The notes under the pieces: model-generated
What the model saw: the letters and a program-made list of their open reading frames with translations, nothing else
Told to the model about the DNA's origin: nothing
The model's database searches: none
Made by a program: the position numbers and the translations under genes
DNA from: Tautonia marina
GTDB taxonomy: Bacteria > Planctomycetota > Planctomycetia > Isosphaerales > Isosphaeraceae
Direction of reading: 5' to 3'
Assembly (NCBI RefSeq): GCF_009177065.1
Contig: NZ_WEZF01000024.1
Span: 48,223-112,222 of the forward strand
Length of the DNA stretch: 64,000 bases
Part shown: piece after piece, positions 1 through 8,841 of the stretch
How positions within the stretch are numbered: position 1 is the stretch's first letter
How the letters are laid out: each line of letters opens with the position of its first letter

Positions 1-1
1 G

Positions 2-298
2 CCGATCAGCACCAACGAGAACGGCGCCCTGTTCCCGACGCCGTCGAGTCACGGTGGCATGGATGCCTGGGGGGCCCCGGCGAACGACCTGGCCGATCGG
101 CTGATCGACTCGGGGGTCGACACGGTCCTGATCCTCCGGGTCGATCACGTCGGCGAGGAGTTCGGCTGGCCGGCCCAGAAGGCGTTTCTGGAAGGTTCAG
201 GGCTTGCGAGGACCGTCTACCAGGACGATTTCGCGGTCCTTTACCGCCTGGATGAAGGGACCATCGCCGAGCGGCGATCCGAAGCCCTCCCCCGTTGA
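2..298 (+). CDS. C-terminal fragment of an unidentified protein
   Basis: The reading frame is open at the left edge of the window and ends at TGA 296-298, so only about 98 C-terminal residues are visible. The stretch reads as a soluble alpha/beta segment (DLADRLIDSGVDTVLILRVD) followed by a short beta-rich tail ending in FAVLYRLDEG. This kind of ending occurs on the extracytoplasmic C-terminus of large planctomycete glycosyltransferase-like membrane proteins, but nothing diagnostic is present. Codon use matches its neighbours. The gene runs towards the methyltransferase on the opposite strand, with about 105 bp between the two stops. Function not assigned. Confidence 0.55.
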   Translation, partial: PISTNENGALFPTPSSHGGMDAWGAPANDLADRLIDSGVDTVLILRVDHVGEEFGWPAQKAFLEGSGLARTVYQDDFAVLYRLDEGTIAERRSEALPR

Positions 299-403
299 GG
301 CGGGTCGTTGGACCGGGAACGCCGGGGCAGCTTCGATCCGGCCCGCGTGCGACCAAGGGGCCGCCGATCCCCGAGCGACGGCCCGCCTCGAGGGGATGGA
401 TCG

Positions 404-1270
404 TCAGCGGATGAGGTGGAAGTAGGACGGGGCGGGCCCGAGGTGGCCAAGCTCGTAGCTCCAGTGGACATGGAGGCCGACGTCCGCGAAGCCGGCCTCG
501 CGGAGCTGCGCGAGGGCTTCCCAGCCGAAGTCAGTGAAGACCAGGGAACCCTCCTCCGAGAGCGGGTTGCCGTGATAGGCCGGCTCCTCAAGGTGGTGGA
601 GCTGGCCGTCCCGGATCTCGGCCCGTCGGCGGTTGTGATCCCTCGACACGTCAAAGGGGATCGTCAGGAAGGCCTGGCCGCTGGGGCGGAGGATCCGGGC
701 CATCTCCTGCATGCAGCGGAACGGGTCGTTGACGTGTTCGAGGACCTCGTTGCTGACAACCACGTCGAACGAAGCATCCTCGAAGCTCAGCCGCTCCGCG
801 TCCTCGTGGCGGATGCCGTCACGGACGGAGCCACCCTGGAGGTCGGGCCCGAGGTACTCGCTGCCGACAATCCGGCAGTCGGGGAAGTGTTCGAGAAACC
901 AGCGGAAGATCGGCGTGATCTGCTCCATCAGGTAGGCCGAGGAGCAGGGCTCGCCGGCCCCCCGGAGAAGCTCGGCGACCTGGCCCGCGATCATGCGCTG
1001 GCGGTTGTTGAGATGGCAGCCCGGGCATTCGAGGCGCTCCCGCCAGTTCGGCCTGGCGCCCTCGCCGTCGTTGCTGCCACCGAAGCGCCAGTCGACGAGA
1101 AAGTCGACCGGGCGTTCGCAGCAGAGGCAGTAGCCAGGGACGGCGAACTGGTCGGCCTCCCGGTGCTGCTCGGCGAGGTATTGTTCCAGGTGACGATGCC
1201 GGGCGAAGGCCGGGCCCCCGACCAGGGCCAGGAACTCGTCGCGGCTCCCGACTCGGATCACGCCGTCCAT
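404..1270 (-). CDS. Zinc-ribbon class I SAM-dependent methyltransferase
   Basis: A protein of 288 aa. The N-terminal third carries two CxxC pairs (CLCCERP and CPGCHLNN), a zinc ribbon like that of methyltransferases in sugar or cell-surface pathways. The C-terminal half is a Methyltransf_11-type Rossmann fold: SFDVVVSNEVLEHV is the motif II/III region and MARILRPSGQAFLTIPF is the post-III strand that typifies the family. The likely donor is S-adenosylmethionine; the substrate is unknown. The frame extends 34 codons further upstream, but ATG 1270 has a GGAG 9 nt before it and is followed by a sensible N-terminus (MDGVIRVGSRDEF), so it is preferred. The gene stands alone and is divergent from the secreted dehydrogenase-like gene. 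Confidence 0.85.
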   Translation of the reverse strand: MDGVIRVGSRDEFLALVGGPAFARHRHLEQYLAEQHREADQFAVPGYCLCCERPVDFLVDWRFGGSNDGEGARPNWRERLECPGCHLNNRQRMIAGQVAELLRGAGEPCSSAYLMEQITPIFRWFLEHFPDCRIVGSEYLGPDLQGGSVRDGIRHEDAERLSFEDASFDVVVSNEVLEHVNDPFRCMQEMARILRPSGQAFLTIPFDVSRDHNRRRAEIRDGQLHHLEEPAYHGNPLSEEGSLVFTDFGWEALAQLREAGFADVGLHVHWSYELGHLGPAPSYFHLIR

Positions 1271-1705
1271 GGCACAGGTCTCCACAAAGGGGCCAGGGCA
1301 AGGGGCACGGCGCGGCCGGGTCCTCCCCGGACGGACGGTCCCTGCGAGGGACAGAGCGTAATGCCGGGGCAAGGTTTTGCAACCCGAGTTCGGGAGGATG
1401 GAGACGCCGGGGCCTGCTCCGGGGCAGGATCCGATCCGCGAGCGCCTTCACACGTTTGGATGTGTCACTCTCTCCCGAGGTTTCGACAGGCCAACGGGAT
1501 CAAGCTTCGGGAGCCACCGAGCCGATAGAAAAATCGGTGCGACCCGACCCGTCGGCCTCGTCGGAAGGTTAGGATGCTTCCGGGGAGAGGCCCGTCTGGT
1601 GATCGGCCCTCGCATGTGGAACGCCGCAGCAGTCCGGGACCGAACCGGGGGGGCGTGGTGATCGGCCACGCGAGAACAAGAGACCCGCTGCCGAGTACCT
1701 TCGTG
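1271..1705. other. Intergenic region between divergent genes
   Basis: A 435-bp divergent spacer between the methyltransferase and the secreted dehydrogenase-like gene, so both promoters should lie here. A small hairpin (GTCCCT, loop GCG, AGGGAC) sits at 1338-1352. Open frames that cross it are extensions or shadows of the flanking genes. No clear -35/-10 pair was recognised. Confidence 0.4.
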
Positions 1706-4700
1706 ATGCAACTGACCAACACGATTCTTGGGCGTGGAATCCGTCGCCGCCCGGTGGGGAAGCGACGCGACGCGCGGGTGCGCCTCGAAGCGCTGGAGGA
1801 CCGGATCGCCCCCGCGGGCCTGCCGCCCGGTTTCGCTCAGATCGAGGTGGCCACCGGCCTCTCGAACCCGACGACGCTGCAGTTTGGGCCGGAGGGGGAG
1901 CTCTACGTCGCCGAGCAGTGGAGCGGAGAGATCAAGGTGATCCGCGACGGCGTGATTCAGCCGGACCCCTTGATCCGGCTGGACGTCGCCAACCAGGGGG
2001 AGCGCGGCCTGATCGGCTTCACCTTCGATCCCGGCTTCGCCTCCCACGGGCACGACGACGGCCAGGACGGTGGCGAGCACTCCCACACCAACTTCCTGTA
2101 TGTGCATTACACCGTCCCGGGGACCCCGGCGCACAACCGGGTCAGCCGCTTCATGATGGTTGACGGCGCGGTCGCCGGCCCCGAACAGGTTCTGCTGGAG
2201 ATCGACCCGCTCGGCCCGGCGACCATCCACAACGGCGGCTCGATCGTGTTCGCGCCCGACGGCACGCTCTTCATCGGCGTCGGCGACAACAGCGTGGGCG
2301 AGAATGCCCAATCGCTGGAGAGCCTGCACGGCAAGGTCCTGCGGATCAACCCCGACGGCACCATCCCGGACGACAATCCGTATGTCGGCATCTTGCCGGG
2401 CAAGTACGCCTCGATCTGGGCCTCGGGCCTGCGCAATCCGTTCCGCCTGTCGATCCACCCCGAGACCGGCCAGGTGAACATCGGCGACGTGGGGCAGTGG
2501 GACTGGGAGGAGATCAACCTCGGTGTCCCCGGCGCCAACTACGGCTGGCCGGACGTCGAGGGGCCCTCGGAACCGGGAGACCTCCGCTTCAGCGACCCGA
2601 TCCACGCGTACTCGCACACCCCCGGGGATCCCTTGATCGGCTGCGCCGTTTCGGCCTCGGTCTATTACCTGCCTGAGCAGCCTTCGTTTCCGGCCGAATA
2701 CGTCGGCGACCTGTTCTACGCCGACTACTGCAACGGCATCCGGATCCTTGAGGAAGGGACCCACGAGCCGCGCTGGTTCGACCGAGAGCCCAACTTCGTC
2801 ACCGACCTGGCCGTCGGCCCCGGCGGCGATCTCTACTACGTTTCGCTCGGCGACTTCCGACACGACGGCACAACCTTCGACAACGGCGCGGTCTACCGGA
2901 TCACCTACACCGGCAGCGACGAGCCGGTCGTCTCCCGACCGCCGGCCGACCAGATCGTCTCCGCCGGCGAGCCGGCGCGCTTCTCGGTTGTACCTTCCGG
3001 CGCTCCCCCCTACGCGTTCCAGTGGCTCCGGGACGGCGAGCCGATCATGGGGGCGACCGGAGATCGCTACTCGATTGACGCCACGACCCCGGCCGATGAC
3101 GGCGCTGTGTTCTCCGTCCGGATTACCAACGAGCACGGCGTTGTCGAGTCCGAGGCGGCAACGCTGACGGTCGTCCCGTACGATCGCCCCGAGATCACCT
3201 TCTCGGCGCCGACGCCCGAGAGCCGCTACGTCGCCGGCGTCCCGTTCGAGTTCGCGGCCGAGGCCGTCGCCGGTGACGGCACCCCCCTCGGGCCGGAATC
3301 CTTCACCTGGTGGATGAACTTCCACCACGACGAGCATTATCACCCGCTGATGGCACCGACCGGAGGAATGGCCGAGGGCTCGGCCGTCGTGCCGGCGGTC
3401 GGGGAAACCAGCGACAACGTCTGGGTCCGCATTCACGTCCGGGTGACCGACGCCAACGGGCTCACGACCGAGGCCGAGTACGACCTCCACCCCGTCAAGG
3501 CCGAGGTGACGCTCCGGGGAGTCCCCGAGGGGCTCGGCGTCGTCTTCGACGGCACCCCGACGCCGATGCCGCTGTCGTTCGTCGGCGTGGCCGGGGTCGA
3601 GCGCACCGTGACGGTCCCGGACACGATCGACCTCGGCGGGACGACCTGGATCTTCGACACCTGGTCGGACGGCCGGCCGGCCGTGTCGAGCCTGGCCACG
3701 CCCCGGACCGACGCGGTTTTGACGGCGGTCTACCGGGTTGACGGCGGTGAACTGGGGGCCGGCACCGGGCTGAGAGGGCTCTACCTCGGCCCCAATCGAT
3801 CCGAGGAAACGGCCGTCCAGCGGGTCGACCCCGTCGTCGCGCTCGGCGGGCCCGGCGCGTTCGAGGGGATCGCCACGGCCCGATGGACCGGGCGGCTGCT
3901 CCCTCAGTTTGACGAGCCCTACACCTTCCAGGTCCGCGCGGAGGGGGGAGCCCGGCTCTGGATCGACGGCGAGCTGGTCCTTGAGACCTGGGGGGCGACC
4001 GGGGAGACGACCGCCTCCTCGACCCCCGTGCCGCTCGATCCGGAGCATCCGGCCGAGATCCTCCTCGAATACCGCCGAGGGCTCGGTGACGGCGGGATCG
4101 ACCTGCTCTGGTCGAGCCCCTCAACCCCCCTGTCGATCGTCCCGAGCCGCCAGACGGAGCCGGCCGATCCGGTCCCTCCCGGAGGGATCGGGCCGGGGCG
4201 GGGGCCCATGACGGTCGACTTCGACGGCGACGGCACCGACGACCTCGTCTTCTACGACCCGGCCGACGCCTCCTGGACGATCGAGCTGGCCGACGGCCAA
4301 CGGCTCACCCGCCAGTTCGGCATGGCCGGTGTCGATGTGCCGGTCCCGGCCGACTACGACGGGGACGGCCGGGCCGACCTGGCCGTCTTCCGACCCGAAA
4401 GCGACCTGGTCCCCGGCGCCGCCCACTGGCTGGTGGCCCTCTCCGGCGGCGGGGTCATCAACCAGCCCTTCGGCGCCGCCGGCATGGATCTGCCGGCCCC
4501 CGGCGACTACGACGGGGACGGCCGGGCCGACCTGGCCGTCTTCCGACCCGAAAGCGACCTGGTCCCCGGCGCCGCCCACTGGCTGGTGGCCCTCTCCGGC
4601 GGCGGGGTCATCAACCAACCCTTCGGCGCCGCCGGCATGGATCTGCCGGCCCCCGGCGACTACGACGGGGACGGCCGGGCCGACCTGGCCGTCTTCCGAC

Positions 4701-4993
4701 CCGAAAGCGACCTGGTCCCCGGCGCCGCCCACTGGCTGGCGGCGCTCTCCGGCGGCGGGGTGATCAACCAACCCGTCGAAGGGGCCGGGAGGGATCTGCC
4801 GGCCCCCGGCGACTACGACGGGGACGGTTGGGCCGACCTGGCGGTCTTCCGTCCGTCGGAGTCATCGGCCTCCATCTTCCTGTCCCGGATCGAGCGGGCT
4901 CGTTTGGCGTCACTGGACCCGATGGGTCCGGAGGCCCAGCCCGTGACCTCTCCAGCGTTGACCCTCTGGAAGAAGCTCAGGGGCCGCGTCTGA
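1706..4993 (+). CDS. Secreted PQQ-type sugar dehydrogenase-like protein with Ig, PA14 and FG-GAP repeats
   Basis: A protein of 1095 aa. The N-terminus carries the planctomycete extracellular motif RLEALEDRIAP at about residues 28-38, which marks exported giant proteins in this phylum. Residues about 40-415 match the glucose/sorbosone dehydrogenase beta-propeller family (NGGSIVFAPDGTLFIGVGDN, ASGLRNPFRLSIHPETGQV, GANYGWPDVEG), usually PQQ- and calcium-dependent sugar oxidases. An Ig-like domain (QWLRDGEPI), further beta-sandwich domains and a PA14-like carbohydrate-binding segment (FQVRAEGGARLWIDGELVLE) follow. The C-terminus has FG-GAP/VCBS repeats with DxDGDG calcium loops. The ORF opens 44 codons earlier, but ATG 1706 gives the better N-terminus. 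An enzymatic role is inferred from family only; it may instead be a carbohydrate-binding surface protein. Confidence 0.85.
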   Translation: MQLTNTILGRGIRRRPVGKRRDARVRLEALEDRIAPAGLPPGFAQIEVATGLSNPTTLQFGPEGELYVAEQWSGEIKVIRDGVIQPDPLIRLDVANQGERGLIGFTFDPGFASHGHDDGQDGGEHSHTNFLYVHYTVPGTPAHNRVSRFMMVDGAVAGPEQVLLEIDPLGPATIHNGGSIVFAPDGTLFIGVGDNSVGENAQSLESLHGKVLRINPDGTIPDDNPYVGILPGKYASIWASGLRNPFRLSIHPETGQVNIGDVGQWDWEEINLGVPGANYGWPDVEGPSEPGDLRFSDPIHAYSHTPGDPLIGCAVSASVYYLPEQPSFPAEYVGDLFYADYCNGIRILEEGTHEPRWFDREPNFVTDLAVGPGGDLYYVSLGDFRHDGTTFDNGAVYRITYTGSDEPVVSRPPADQIVSAGEPARFSVVPSGAPPYAFQWLRDGEPIMGATGDRYSIDATTPADDGAVFSVRITNEHGVVESEAATLTVVPYDRPEITFSAPTPESRYVAGVPFEFAAEAVAGDGTPLGPESFTWWMNFHHDEHYHPLMAPTGGMAEGSAVVPAVGETSDNVWVRIHVRVTDANGLTTEAEYDLHPVKAEVTLRGVPEGLGVVFDGTPTPMPLSFVGVAGVERTVTVPDTIDLGGTTWIFDTWSDGRPAVSSLATPRTDAVLTAVYRVDGGELGAGTGLRGLYLGPNRSEETAVQRVDPVVALGGPGAFEGIATARWTGRLLPQFDEPYTFQVRAEGGARLWIDGELVLETWGATGETTASSTPVPLDPEHPAEILLEYRRGLGDGGIDLLWSSPSTPLSIVPSRQTEPADPVPPGGIGPGRGPMTVDFDGDGTDDLVFYDPADASWTIELADGQRLTRQFGMAGVDVPVPADYDGDGRADLAVFRPESDLVPGAAHWLVALSGGGVINQPFGAAGMDLPAPGDYDGDGRADLAVFRPESDLVPGAAHWLVALSGGGVINQPFGAAGMDLPAPGDYDGDGRADLAVFRPESDLVPGAAHWLAALSGGGVINQPVEGAGRDLPAPGDYDGDGWADLAVFRPSESSASIFLSRIERARLASLDPMGPEAQPVTSPALTLWKKLRGRV
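4352..4850 (+). repeat. 153-bp tandem repeats encoding FG-GAP units
   Basis: Three consecutive 153-bp units start at 4352, 4505 and 4658, and a diverged, shortened fourth starts at 4811. Each encodes 51 aa beginning DYDGDGRADLAVFRPES and ending MDLPAPG. The first three are nearly identical at the DNA level, including synonymous positions, which points to recent duplication or gene conversion. Each unit provides one calcium-binding DxDGDG loop of an FG-GAP propeller blade. Confidence 0.95.
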
Positions 4994-5067
4994 GCCCCCG
5001 GGCCCCGGAGGCCGTCGGCTGATCCGGGGCCGGCTGGTCCCCCCTCACGATGCTCCTGACCGTGACC

Positions 5068-5096
5068 CCGCGGCTTCGGCTCGCCCGAAGCCGCGG
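5068..5096 (+). terminator. Hairpin after the FG-GAP gene
   Basis: A perfect 12-bp inverted repeat (CCGCGGCTTCGG / CCGAAGCCGCGG) with a 5-nt loop lies 75 bp after the stop of the secreted dehydrogenase-like gene. There is no T-run, so intrinsic termination is possible but not certain. Confidence 0.5.
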
Positions 5097-5454
5097 CCGG
5101 CCAAGGAGCAAACCGGCACCGATGCGGGGATCGGCCGGCGGAGGAGGAACCCCGCACACCGCAAGTCTCACGGCGCGGCCGCCGATGCAGGCGGCGTCCA
5201 TCCAACAATGAAGACGCTCACGATCCATCACGTCTTGCGGTTGCGAACCAGGCGGGCGATGTTGCCCGCGCTCGCGTGGGCGAGCTCGCCCCCGAGGAGG
5301 GGGAAGAACCGCTGACCTCCAGGTGATCGAACAGCAAACGGCCCCGTCCCCACCCGGCGCGATCGTGATTTCGAAGGCTTCCCTGTAAGCTCGACACCTG
5401 ACACGGTCTGAAGCTCGGTGGTGATGACGAGCGTTTTGTCCGGGAGAGCTCCTG
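5097..5454. other. Intergenic leader of the kinase gene
   Basis: About 360 bp between the hairpin and the kinase start. It contains no ORF with coding character; the minus-strand frame that crosses it is a shadow of the kinase gene. A promoter for the kinase is expected here, but no convincing consensus was recognised. Confidence 0.35.
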
Positions 5455-8400
5455 GTGTCTTCCCCCCGATCGTGCCCGAACTGTGGCGAGACGCTGCCTG
5501 CCGGGGTCCTCGATGGCCTCTGCCCGGCCTGTGTCATGAGGCAAGTGCTCGACGAGGACACCCACCTCGGACAAACGGTGGCCGGCGCGATCGCGACCGA
5601 GGCATTCGCCGCGCCCACTTCGGACTGGGGACCCGAACGGCAGAATCCGGATCCTTCGGCCTCTCCCAAGGTCGAGGGTTCGGGGGCCGAGGAAGGTAGG
5701 TCGATTCCCCCCGATCGGCTCCACTACTTCGGCGACTTTGAGTTGATCCGGGAGCTGGGACGCGGCGGGATGGGGGTGGTCTTCAAGGCCAGGCAGGTGA
5801 GCCTGAACCGGCTGGTCGCGGTCAAGATGATCCGATCGGCCGTGCTGGCTGGTGAGGAGCAACGCCGGCGCTTTCGGAACGAGGCCGAGGCGGTCGCCAC
5901 GCTCGATCATCCCCACCTGGTGCCGATTTTCGAGGTCGGCGAGCACGACGGCCACGCCTACTTCGCCATGAAGCTCATCGGCGGCGTGGGGCTCGATCAG
6001 TGCCTGGACACGTTTGTGAACCGGTTTCCCGACGTGGCCCGGATGGTCGCCACGGTGGCCGAGGCGGTCCACCATGCGCACCAGCGAGGCATTCTGCATC
6101 GGGACCTGAAGCCGGCGAACATCCTGATCGACGCTGAGGGGGAGCCCCACGTCACCGACTTCGGCCTGGCCAAGCGGATCGAAGGCGACAGCGCCCTGAC
6201 GGGTACCGGAGCCGTGGTGGGAACGCCATCGTACATGGCCCCGGAGCAGGCGTCGGGACGTCGGGGGGCCGTGACCACGGCGACCGACGTGCACGGCCTG
6301 GGAACCGTGCTCTACGCTTTGCTGACCGGTCGGCCGCCGTTCGCGGGCGATTCGGTGGTGCAGACGCTGGAACAGGTCCGCGAAACGGTGCCGGAAGCGC
6401 CGTCGAAGCTCAACCGCCGGGTGCCTCGGGACCTGGAGGTGATCTGCCTGAAGTGCCTGGAGAAAGCGCCAAAGCATCGGTACGACTCGGCGCACAACCT
6501 GGCCGACGACCTGCGGCGGTTCGTCAACGGCGAGCCGATCCGGGCGCGTCGGGTGGGGCTGGCGACCCGGCTGGCAATGTGGTGCCGACGACGGCCAGCC
6601 ATTGCGGGACTCTCGGCCGCGGCGGTCGGCCTCGCCGCGCTGGCGGCGGTGCTGGCGGTGGTCTCCGCCGTGCAGACGGCCAAGGCGCTCGACGCGGAAC
6701 AGGAGGCCAGACGCCGCGAGCAACGCCTGCGGGCCGAGACGCAGCAGGAGCGCGATCGCCTGGCGTATCAGCTTGCTCTGATCCACGCACAGCAACTCGC
6801 CGATGCCTACCAAGGGGCCGACATGGCCAGGCTCGGCGATTTGCTGGCGGCCCTGGTGCCCGAGCCGGGTCGAGTCGATCTGAGGGGCTGGGAGTGGTTT
6901 TACTTCAACGGACTCGCCAACGCCGATCTGATGACGGTCGGCCAGTTTGTCGAGACGGTGGCGTGGAGTCCCGATGGTCGCTTGCTGGCGGCGACACGGG
7001 CCAATCCGGCCTTGCGGTCGGAGGTCGGGTTCCTTGCGCTCTTCGATGCGACGACGGGGGAGATGGTCGCGGAGCTTCGGGGGCAGACCGGTGGGATTTA
7101 CGACGCGTCGTGGTCGCCGGACAGCCGGTTCCTGGCGACGGCCGCCGAGGATGGGACCGTCTGCGTCTGGGACGTGATCGCACACAAGGCGGTTCGGACG
7201 CTGGGAGGGGGCGGGCCGTCGAAGGCGGTCTGGTCGGTGGCGTGGAGTCCCGACGGCTGCCGGATCGCCGCCGTCGGAGGGCTGCTCGATGGGAAGATCC
7301 GGATCTGGGAGGCGGCGACGGGAACCTTGCAGGCGACACTCGACCCCGACGACGCGGGAGGGAGCCATGACGCCGCCTGGTCCCCCGACTCCCGACGGCT
7401 GGCGACGGCGCATGCACCCGGGACTGTGATTGTCTGGAACGTGGATGAGCACGTCGAAATTCAGCGATTCGTTGATCCAGGTCAGGACACCCTGGCGGTG
7501 AGCTGGTCTCCGGACGGGAAACGGCTGGCCTCGGCCGGGGAAGACGGCGCGATCCGGGTGAGGGATCTTGCGTCCGGTCGAGCGCTTCAGCGCCTCTCGG
7601 GACACGACGGGCCGGTCCGGGATCTGGCGTGGAGCCCCGACCGCTGGCGGCTGGCCTCGGCGAGCGACGACCGGACGGTTCGAGTCTGGGACCTCTCGGA
7701 CGGTGCGGCGATCGTGACCCTGCGCGGGCACCAGCGGGGGGTGAACGCCGTGGCCTGGAAGCCCGACGGCTTGCGGCTGGCCTCGGCGAGCACCGACGGG
7801 CGAGTGAAGCTCTGGGACCCGTTCGAGTCGCCCGAGGCGCAGGTCCTCGACGACGACTCCGGGGCCGTGACCGCGATGGCCTGGGCACCGACGGGGCAGC
7901 GGCTGGCCTCCTCGACTCGGGGAGGGTTTTCGAGGGAACGAGTCCGGCTCTGGGACGTGGAGGGCGGGACGGTCGATCGTCATCTGGCAGGGCCGGAAGG
8001 AATCGTCAACGCGATCGCCTGGTCGCCTGAAGGCCGGAGGATCGCGGCATCGCTCCACGATGTGTTCACCAAGACCTATCACCTTGTCGTCTGGGATCTG
8101 TCGGCGCGGGGTCCCGGTCGCAGCATCCCCCTGGACGACGGGCCGGTCCGGGCCGTCGCCTGGGTCTCCGAGGAGCGGCTGGTGGCGGTCCTGGGTGAGG
8201 CGCTGCGAAGCTGGAGCCTCGGGGCGGACGGGCCGGTGGCCGGCTCGATGATTCCCCTGAACGCGGGTCAACGGTCCCTCGCCGCCCTGGCTCCCTTCGG
8301 AGAACGCCTGGCGATGGCCGGGAGAGATCGCTCGGTGCAGATCCTCGACCCGGCTTCGGGCCGGGTGCTCCGGGTCCTGGAGCCGCGCGACGAGGGGACG

Positions 8401-8799
8401 CTCCGCCTGATGGTCTGGGACGCGCCAGGCCATCGGCTGGCCTTGCTCACGCCGCGGCCGTCGGTGGGCTTCGCGCCCTCGGGGGATTCGCGGCCGGACG
8501 TGCTCCGGATTCGGTCGATCGAGGAGGGTGACGCGGAGATCGTGATTCCCCTTTACGGCGATCCGGTGGCGGCCGTGGCCTGGCATCCGGGCGGACGACG
8601 GCTCGCCACGGCGAGCGCCGACGGGACCGTGGCCCTCTGGGACGTTCCCACTGGCCAGCCGGTCCTTCGCCTCTCGGGGCCGGAGGAACCGACCGCCCTG
8701 GCCTGGTCGGGCGACGGCCGACGGCTGGTGGTCGCAGGCTCGGAGGGCCGCCTGAAGGTCTGGACCGCATCGGGCGTTGAGGAGTCCTTCGTTCGTTGA
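5455..8799 (+). CDS. Ser/Thr protein kinase with zinc ribbon, TM segment and WD40 propeller
   Basis: A protein of 1114 aa. Residues 7-26 form a CxxC...CxxC zinc ribbon (CPNCG, CPAC) common at the start of planctomycete kinases. The Hanks-type kinase domain spans about 92-355: GRGGMGVVF glycine loop, catalytic Lys in VAVKM (about 124), HRDLKPAN (Asp about 217), DFGLAK (about 235) and MAPEQ. All key residues are present, so an active kinase is expected. A hydrophobic helix at about 382-405 anchors it, and the rest is WD40 repeats ([26 protein letters not shown]). Which side of the membrane carries the propeller is not known. The start is GTG 5455, preceded by GGGAG at proper spacing. The lipoprotein gene follows closely and may be cotranscribed. 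The APE-downstream motif reads DVHGLG where DVYSLG is usual. Confidence 0.93.
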   Translation: MSSPRSCPNCGETLPAGVLDGLCPACVMRQVLDEDTHLGQTVAGAIATEAFAAPTSDWGPERQNPDPSASPKVEGSGAEEGRSIPPDRLHYFGDFELIRELGRGGMGVVFKARQVSLNRLVAVKMIRSAVLAGEEQRRRFRNEAEAVATLDHPHLVPIFEVGEHDGHAYFAMKLIGGVGLDQCLDTFVNRFPDVARMVATVAEAVHHAHQRGILHRDLKPANILIDAEGEPHVTDFGLAKRIEGDSALTGTGAVVGTPSYMAPEQASGRRGAVTTATDVHGLGTVLYALLTGRPPFAGDSVVQTLEQVRETVPEAPSKLNRRVPRDLEVICLKCLEKAPKHRYDSAHNLADDLRRFVNGEPIRARRVGLATRLAMWCRRRPAIAGLSAAAVGLAALAAVLAVVSAVQTAKALDAEQEARRREQRLRAETQQERDRLAYQLALIHAQQLADAYQGADMARLGDLLAALVPEPGRVDLRGWEWFYFNGLANADLMTVGQFVETVAWSPDGRLLAATRANPALRSEVGFLALFDATTGEMVAELRGQTGGIYDASWSPDSRFLATAAEDGTVCVWDVIAHKAVRTLGGGGPSKAVWSVAWSPDGCRIAAVGGLLDGKIRIWEAATGTLQATLDPDDAGGSHDAAWSPDSRRLATAHAPGTVIVWNVDEHVEIQRFVDPGQDTLAVSWSPDGKRLASAGEDGAIRVRDLASGRALQRLSGHDGPVRDLAWSPDRWRLASASDDRTVRVWDLSDGAAIVTLRGHQRGVNAVAWKPDGLRLASASTDGRVKLWDPFESPEAQVLDDDSGAVTAMAWAPTGQRLASSTRGGFSRERVRLWDVEGGTVDRHLAGPEGIVNAIAWSPEGRRIAASLHDVFTKTYHLVVWDLSARGPGRSIPLDDGPVRAVAWVSEERLVAVLGEALRSWSLGADGPVAGSMIPLNAGQRSLAALAPFGERLAMAGRDRSVQILDPASGRVLRVLEPRDEGTLRLMVWDAPGHRLALLTPRPSVGFAPSGDSRPDVLRIRSIEEGDAEIVIPLYGDPVAAVAWHPGGRRLATASADGTVALWDVPTGQPVLRLSGPEEPTALAWSGDGRRLVVAGSEGRLKVWTASGVEESFVR

Positions 8800-8841
8800 T
8801 TGGCGTTGATGGTGATTCCCCGCTTACGCAGGAGACGAGAG

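Noticed and set aside
4352..4850. Possible CRISPR-like array
   Set aside because: The repeats are 153-bp, contiguous, in-frame coding units with no spacers.
5218..8586. A 1122-aa minus-strand open frame
   Set aside because: It lies antisense to the WD40 kinase, has no recognisable domain and the composition (Arg/His/Pro-rich) of a shadow frame in GC-rich DNA. The same applies to long antisense frames at 1448-4048, 12816-14687, 27002-28930, 47468-50137 and 53209-56013.
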